DNA of 10,202 nucleotides from Deltaproteobacteria bacterium. Its GTDB lineage: Bacteria > Desulfobacterota > DSM-4660 > Desulfatiglandales > B25-G16. The notes below the pieces were generated by a model. It did not search any database. It was not told where the DNA came from and was given only the letters and a program-made list of their open reading frames with translations. Where the stretch lies: positions 1 through 10,202 of the forward strand of contig JAGYMO010000335.1 in assembly GCA_018400255.1 (NCBI GenBank). Direction: 5' to 3'. Below are positions 6,981 through 10,202 of the stretch, in pieces. Numbering within the stretch: position 1 is the stretch's first letter; each line of letters starts with the position of its first letter. The position numbers and the translations under genes were made by a program.

Positions 6981-7967
6981 TTACCCACCCTTTTGAAAAG
7001 AATCATTATCCGGGATAGCACTGGAGGTTTTTCTTTTAATCTGATCACCAATAGTTAGGGCTAAAGATAGAGCATTTCTCCCATCAATTCCTGAAACCTT
7101 GGGCTTTGTATGGTTTTTTATGCAATCTATAAAAGACCCAATCTGCTCAAATAAGGGGTCACTATCCTGAAAGATGGTTTCTTCGTAAGAATCAGAAGAA
7201 AAATGATCAAAATCCTCTCCACTTCTTTTTAGTGTGGTTATGCCAAATTTTCTTTTACTGTAATCAACTGAGATATAACTACCTGGCTGAAGGATTCTTA
7301 TTCTTCTAACAGATTCATGGGAATATCTGTTGACCGATAAATTAGCTATACTTCCATTAGAAAAGCTTATTTTTACATTAGCAAGATCTATCGCATCAGT
7401 CATTAAAGGCGCACCAAAAGCATCTATCGCCCTGATATCTGAATTTACTATATTCAGTATTATATCTAAGTCGTGAATCATTAGATCTAAAACCACGTCT
7501 ACATCAGTTCCTCTCTTGGTAAAAGAGCTTAGCCTTTGCGATTCTATGTAAATAGGATCAAAAACAAAGGGCCTCATTTTTACTATCGCTGGGTTAAATC
7601 TTTCTATGTGCCCTACCTGGAGGACGATCTTATTGTCAGTTGCTAATTCTATCAATGTATCAGCATCGCTTAATAGTAGAGTAATTGGTTTCTCAATTAA
7701 CAGATGCTTTCCGTGGTTCAGGATATCACGGGCAATTTGGAAATGGATTGCTGTTGGCACTGCCAGGCTAATCCCGTCAACATTTTTTAAAAGCTCAAGA
7801 TGGCTACTGTAGGCCTTAGTGTTATACTTACGAGCCACTTCCTTTGCCTTCTTAAAATCAATATCTGCCAATCCAGCTAAAGTAATATCCTTCATGGCAG
7901 CATACTTCTCGGCATGCAGTTGGCCTATATAACCAACTCCTACAACACCAAATCGTAATTTATTCAC
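6981..7967 (-). CDS. Gfo/Idh/MocA-family NAD(P)-dependent oxidoreductase in the lpx operon
   Basis: A 328-residue cytoplasmic oxidoreductase with an N-terminal Rossmann domain (about 1-120; GVGYIGQLH at 10-18) and the family's EKP motif (92-94), whose Lys93 is the usual catalytic lysine. The C-terminal alpha/beta domain carries DLMIHDLDIIL (161-171), with His165 as the likely catalytic histidine. Such enzymes usually oxidise or reduce a sugar or sugar nucleotide. Its position between lpxI and lpxB suggests a UDP-sugar substrate. One candidate is GnnA, the family member that oxidises the 3-OH of UDP-GlcNAc before GnnB adds an amino group, giving amide-linked lipid A; no GnnB-like aminotransferase is in this operon. 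The WlbA/WbpB type (UDP-GlcNAcA 3-dehydrogenase) is another possibility. Family assignment is firm, function is inferred. No strong ribosome binding site is visible. Confidence 0.9.
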   Translation of the reverse strand: MNKLRFGVVGVGYIGQLHAEKYAAMKDITLAGLADIDFKKAKEVARKYNTKAYSSHLELLKNVDGISLAVPTAIHFQIARDILNHGKHLLIEKPITLLLSDADTLIELATDNKIVLQVGHIERFNPAIVKMRPFVFDPIYIESQRLSSFTKRGTDVDVVLDLMIHDLDIILNIVNSDIRAIDAFGAPLMTDAIDLANVKISFSNGSIANLSVNRYSHESVRRIRILQPGSYISVDYSKRKFGITTLKRSGEDFDHFSSDSYEETIFQDSDPLFEQIGSFIDCIKNHTKPKVSGIDGRNALSLALTIGDQIKRKTSSAIPDNDSFQKGG

Positions 7968-8044
7968 GTAATACCATACCCTTTTATTTCTAAATGCTCT
8001 TTGCTATTCCTTTTTCGACTGAGAAACAGTATTATCCCATCAAA

Positions 8045-8064
8045 CTATTATCTTGAGATAATAG
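8045..8064. repeat. 20-bp palindrome over the lpxI stop codon
   Basis: CTATTATCT (8045-8053) and AGATAATAG (8056-8064) are perfect inverted repeats separated by TG, and the lpxI stop (8050-8048) lies inside. On the minus strand only three T residues follow closely (8044-8042 give TTT), so a terminator is doubtful. It could stabilise an mRNA end or attenuate between lpxI and the oxidoreductase gene, or be chance in AT-rich sequence. Confidence 0.45.
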
Positions 8065-8878
8065 ATATACCCAATTCATTTGCAAATCTTATCATTGCCT
8101 CTTTATCAAAGACAAGGGTTTTACCTGATTCAATTGCTAATGTAGATGCCTTAACCCTTGACATTGTCCTTATAGTGTTAAGGCCAACGGCAGGAAGATC
8201 AAATCTAAGATCCTGATCAGGCTTACAGACCTTAATAACTACTGCGCCTTTATGAGCCAGTTCTCCGCCCCTCAGTATGGCCTTATCAGTGCCTTCAATG
8301 GCCTCCAAAGCTAGTACCGTCTTTCTCTTTACGACAACGCAATGCCCGATATCTAAACGCCCTAATTCTTTTGCCATCTCCCAACCAAACTCAATGTCTG
8401 TCAACTCCTCCTTACTCGGCCTTCTTTTAGTAAAGCAACCCTCCGGAGCTAACAATTCCGGGAGATATATGGCAGAGCTAACAACGCTTATACCTTCTTT
8501 CTCAAGCTCATTAGCAACGGCCCTTAAAATATCATCATCATGGAATACCAATAATTTTCCAGCTATCGCCATTCCCTTTAAGTCCAGTCTGAGGTTTTTA
8601 AACATGTTTGTCTTATTTATGCCACCTGCCATTAAAACCTTATTAACACCGCTTAATTTAAAGGCTTCAAGCAAATGGCCAAATTGGCCAAGGCCTACCC
8701 ATGTAATACTACTAACCTTTTTTTCTAATTCCGGATCAGTCTCTCCCTTGTGGGCTACAGCAATTATCTTCAAACCTTTTTTAGCAGCTGTTTCAGCTAT
8801 TAAAATCGGAAACTTACCACTTCCTGCAATAAGCCCTATTTTATCATATTGCTCGCTGATCCCGCCATTTTTGTCCAT
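8048..8878 (-). CDS. lpxI: UDP-2,3-diacylglucosamine diphosphatase LpxI
   Basis: A peripheral inner-membrane enzyme that hydrolyses UDP-2,3-diacylglucosamine to lipid X and UMP, replacing the unrelated LpxH of E. coli. The 276 residues match the former DUF1009 family. Visible are the N-terminal domain start KIGLIAGSGKFPILIAE (13-29), VGLGQFGHLLEAFK (61-74) and MAGGINKT (83-90). The C-terminal domain has ALEAIEGTDKAILRGG (190-205) and CKPDQDLRFDLPAVG (218-232); this last stretch includes the conserved aspartates among which lies the catalytic one known from Caulobacter LpxI (Asp225 there; Asp223 or Asp227 here). It starts 16 bases after the lpxA stop, with only a weak ribosome binding site, consistent with co-transcription. 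LpxB needs its product as one of two substrates. Confidence 0.95.
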   Translation of the reverse strand: MDKNGGISEQYDKIGLIAGSGKFPILIAETAAKKGLKIIAVAHKGETDPELEKKVSSITWVGLGQFGHLLEAFKLSGVNKVLMAGGINKTNMFKNLRLDLKGMAIAGKLLVFHDDDILRAVANELEKEGISVVSSAIYLPELLAPEGCFTKRRPSKEELTDIEFGWEMAKELGRLDIGHCVVVKRKTVLALEAIEGTDKAILRGGELAHKGAVVIKVCKPDQDLRFDLPAVGLNTIRTMSRVKASTLAIESGKTLVFDKEAMIRFANELGISIISR

Positions 8879-8894
8879 GTTACATGCTCGGTTA

Positions 8895-9674
8895 CTATTT
8901 AAGGACGCCCCTCTTTGAGCTTATCAGGAATTCAAGTAAGGTATCTAATTCCTCAAAGGCCGGCAACTCCCTTTTCACCTTCTCTAATGCTTCATTAAGA
9001 AGATTGTGGCTACGCCATATAATCTTATATGCCTTTTTCAGCATTTCTATCTTCTCCTCTGAGAAACCCTCTCTCTTAAGGCCTGTCAGGTTTAATCCAT
9101 ACAATTTTGCCCTATCGCCAGATGCCATCATAAAGGGAGGTATATCTTTTACTATTGCAGATTTTCCGCCTATAAAGGCATATGGGCCAATTCTGACAAA
9201 CTGATGTATAGCCACCAATCCGCCTATTATGGCGTGATCGCCTATTTCTATATGACCTCCCAGTGTTGCGGCATTTGACATTATAATAGAATCACCCAGG
9301 GTACAATCATGGGCTATGTGTGCATAGGCCATAATGTAATTTCTGCTACCAATTTTAGTCACTCTATTCTGCTTAGTAGTAGCCCGATTAACCGTCACAA
9401 ACTCCCGTATTATATTTTCATTCTCAATAATAAGTTTTGTTTCCTCACCTTTATAGTTTGTATCCTGAGGAGGTAACCCAAGAGAAACAAAGGGATATAT
9501 CACGTTTTTTTCTCCTATCGATGCAGTTCCCTCTATAATCACATGCGATCCAATAGTTGTATTTCTCCCAATAGTTACACCTTCCCCTATGATTGAAAAA
9601 GGTCCGATTTTAACGCCATCATCTAATTCTGCCTTAGAAGACACCTCTGCAAATTTATGAATATCTATTCCCAT
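8895..9674 (-). CDS. lpxA: Acyl-ACP--UDP-N-acetylglucosamine O-acyltransferase
   Basis: First step of lipid A synthesis: transfers a 3-hydroxyacyl chain from ACP to the 3-position of UDP-GlcNAc. Numbering from ATG 9674, the 259-residue protein shows the hexapeptide-repeat left-handed helix (IGPFSIIGEGVTIG and similar, to about residue 185), catalytic His122 in AHIAHD (E. coli His125), AIHQFV (155-160) and the helical C-terminal domain beginning GLKREGFS. Gly170 in FIGGKS aligns with E. coli Gly173, the hydrocarbon-ruler residue, which suggests a long (about C14) 3-hydroxyacyl donor. An in-frame TTG at 9680 would add two residues, but GAGG (9686-9683) lies 8 bases from ATG 9674 and only 2 from the TTG, so the ATG is chosen. 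The ribosome binding site overlaps the fabZ stop, suggesting coupling. Confidence 0.96.
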   Translation of the reverse strand: MGIDIHKFAEVSSKAELDDGVKIGPFSIIGEGVTIGRNTTIGSHVIIEGTASIGEKNVIYPFVSLGLPPQDTNYKGEETKLIIENENIIREFVTVNRATTKQNRVTKIGSRNYIMAYAHIAHDCTLGDSIIMSNAATLGGHIEIGDHAIIGGLVAIHQFVRIGPYAFIGGKSAIVKDIPPFMMASGDRAKLYGLNLTGLKREGFSEEKIEMLKKAYKIIWRSHNLLNEALEKVKRELPAFEELDTLLEFLISSKRGVLK

Positions 9675-9682
9675 CCTCAAAA

Positions 9683-9686
9683 CCTC
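9683..9686 (-). promoter_or_regulatory. Ribosome binding site of lpxA, deciding the start
   Basis: GAGG on the minus strand overlaps the fabZ TGA stop (9687-9685) and sits 8 bases before ATG 9674-9672. The spacing supports the ATG rather than the TTG at 9680. Confidence 0.55.
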
Positions 9687-10131
9687 AATTTATTACGGCA
9701 ACGAGTTCTGCCTCAGCCGCTAGAATATTATTTACCGTCGCCTTCCCCTTCATTTTCCATACCCTGTTACCCTTCCTTATGGGGGTAAGTTCAAAAATAA
9801 TTTGGTCACCGGGTAAAATTGGTTTTCGAAATTTTACCTTGTCAATAGAGGCAAAGTATATGGCATTCTCCTTTTTATCTTCTAATACCCCTGGAACGGA
9901 TAGTCTGGCAAGTATCCCTCCTGTCTGCGCCATTGCCTCTACTACCAAAACTCCGGGCATTATTGGGTTGCCGGGAAAATGCCCCTGAAAAAAGGATTCG
10001 TTAATGGTGACATTTTTAATTCCTACCACCCTTTTACCCAGTTCAAGCTCTGTAATAGTGTCCACAAGTAAAAATGGGGGCCTGTGCGGAAGAATTCTTA
10101 TAATATCCTTATAAAGAAGGGGCAGTTCCAT
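9685..10131 (-). CDS. fabZ: 3-hydroxyacyl-[acyl-carrier-protein] dehydratase FabZ
   Basis: A cytoplasmic hot-dog-fold enzyme that dehydrates 3-hydroxyacyl-ACP to trans-2-enoyl-ACP in fatty acid elongation. The 148 residues are the standard length. Visible are ILPHRPPFLLVD (13-24), the catalytic histidine His51 in GHFPGNPIMPG (50-60) and the catalytic Glu65 in VLVVEAMAQTGG. The start ATG has a good ribosome binding site, AGAGGAG (10149-10143), 11 bases upstream. FabZ and LpxA compete for 3-hydroxyacyl-ACP, and their adjacency is a common envelope-gene arrangement; the balance between them sets phospholipid against lipid A output. It is the first complete gene of the minus-strand lpx group here; the promoter is probably beyond the right edge. 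Confidence 0.97.
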   Translation of the reverse strand: MELPLLYKDIIRILPHRPPFLLVDTITELELGKRVVGIKNVTINESFFQGHFPGNPIMPGVLVVEAMAQTGGILARLSVPGVLEDKKENAIYFASIDKVKFRKPILPGDQIIFELTPIRKGNRVWKMKGKATVNNILAAEAELVAVIN

Positions 10132-10202
10132 TATTCTTTTTTCTCCTCTTTAATTTTGACAAACTCGTAAAAAGTCTTTTGCGAGCGATTTTGGCCACTT
10201 TT
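10131..10202 (-). other. Possible 3' end of an upstream gene, or dispersed repeat
   Basis: One minus-strand frame is open from the window edge to a TAA (10133-10131) that overlaps the fabZ ATG as TAATG, the usual form of a tightly coupled operon gene. It would encode a tail of 23 residues ending VKIKEEKKE. In related gene orders lpxD precedes fabZ, so this could be its C-terminus, but nothing in 23 residues identifies LpxD. Alternatively, the stretch around 10159-10177 (minus strand GACTTTTTACGAGTTTGTC) resembles, from memory, a short repeat common between genes of deltaproteobacterial genomes, which would make the open frame accidental. A second frame is also open from the edge, stopping at 10152-10150. 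Confidence 0.3.

Noticed and set aside
8277..8918. A 213-codon plus-strand reading frame opposite lpxI
   Set aside because: It lies antisense to the clearly conserved lpxI and lpxA genes, shows no recognisable domain and is explained as an antisense shadow.

Overview
The window is an AT-rich, densely coded stretch of a Gram-negative bacterial chromosome. Five lipid A / envelope genes (fabZ, lpxA, lpxI, a Gfo/Idh/MocA oxidoreductase, lpxB) show that the cell makes lipopolysaccharide. Use of LpxI rather than LpxH, the oxidoreductase between lpxI and lpxB, and the style of the proteins suggest a deltaproteobacterial (Desulfobacterota-like) lineage. That placement is inference from gene order and remembered protein style, not from a database search.

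Layout. Positions 1-60 hold a nested palindrome resembling the end of an IS200/IS605-type element or a REP sequence. purC follows on the minus strand (153-1046), with an AT-rich terminator-like hairpin over its stop codon. A 179-base divergent promoter region (1047-1225) contains a perfect 12-bp inverted repeat and an extended -10 element. The plus-strand group is hisI (1226-1606), hisG (1603-2475, 4-base overlap), a class I aminotransferase (2503-3645) and engB/ysxC (3689-4306). A 37-base convergent junction separates it from a minus-strand group, in transcription order fabZ (10131-9685), lpxA (9674-8895), lpxI (8878-8048), Gfo/Idh/MocA oxidoreductase (7967-6981), lpxB (6909-5758) and an NtrX/NtrC-like sigma-54 activator (5699-4344). 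The last 71 bases, upstream of fabZ, are either the tail of another gene or a dispersed repeat.

How the genes work together. PurC makes SAICAR for purine synthesis. HisG and HisI carry out the first and third steps of histidine synthesis, starting from ATP and PRPP, so the divergent purC/hisI pair joins two pathways linked by ATP, PRPP and AICAR. In the minus-strand group FabZ dehydrates 3-hydroxyacyl-ACP, LpxA uses the same 3-hydroxyacyl-ACP pool to acylate UDP-GlcNAc, LpxI cleaves UDP-diacylglucosamine to lipid X, and LpxB condenses the two to the disaccharide. lpxD and lpxC are not seen; lpxD would be expected just beyond the right edge. The oxidoreductase may modify the sugar nucleotide (GnnA-like) but this is unproven.

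I see no clearly new system. The points most worth a second look are the oxidoreductase within the lpx operon, the symmetrical purC/hisI promoter region, the mobile-element-like palindrome at the left edge and the ambiguous right edge. Two start sites were moved: hisI to ATG 1226 and lpxA to ATG 9674.
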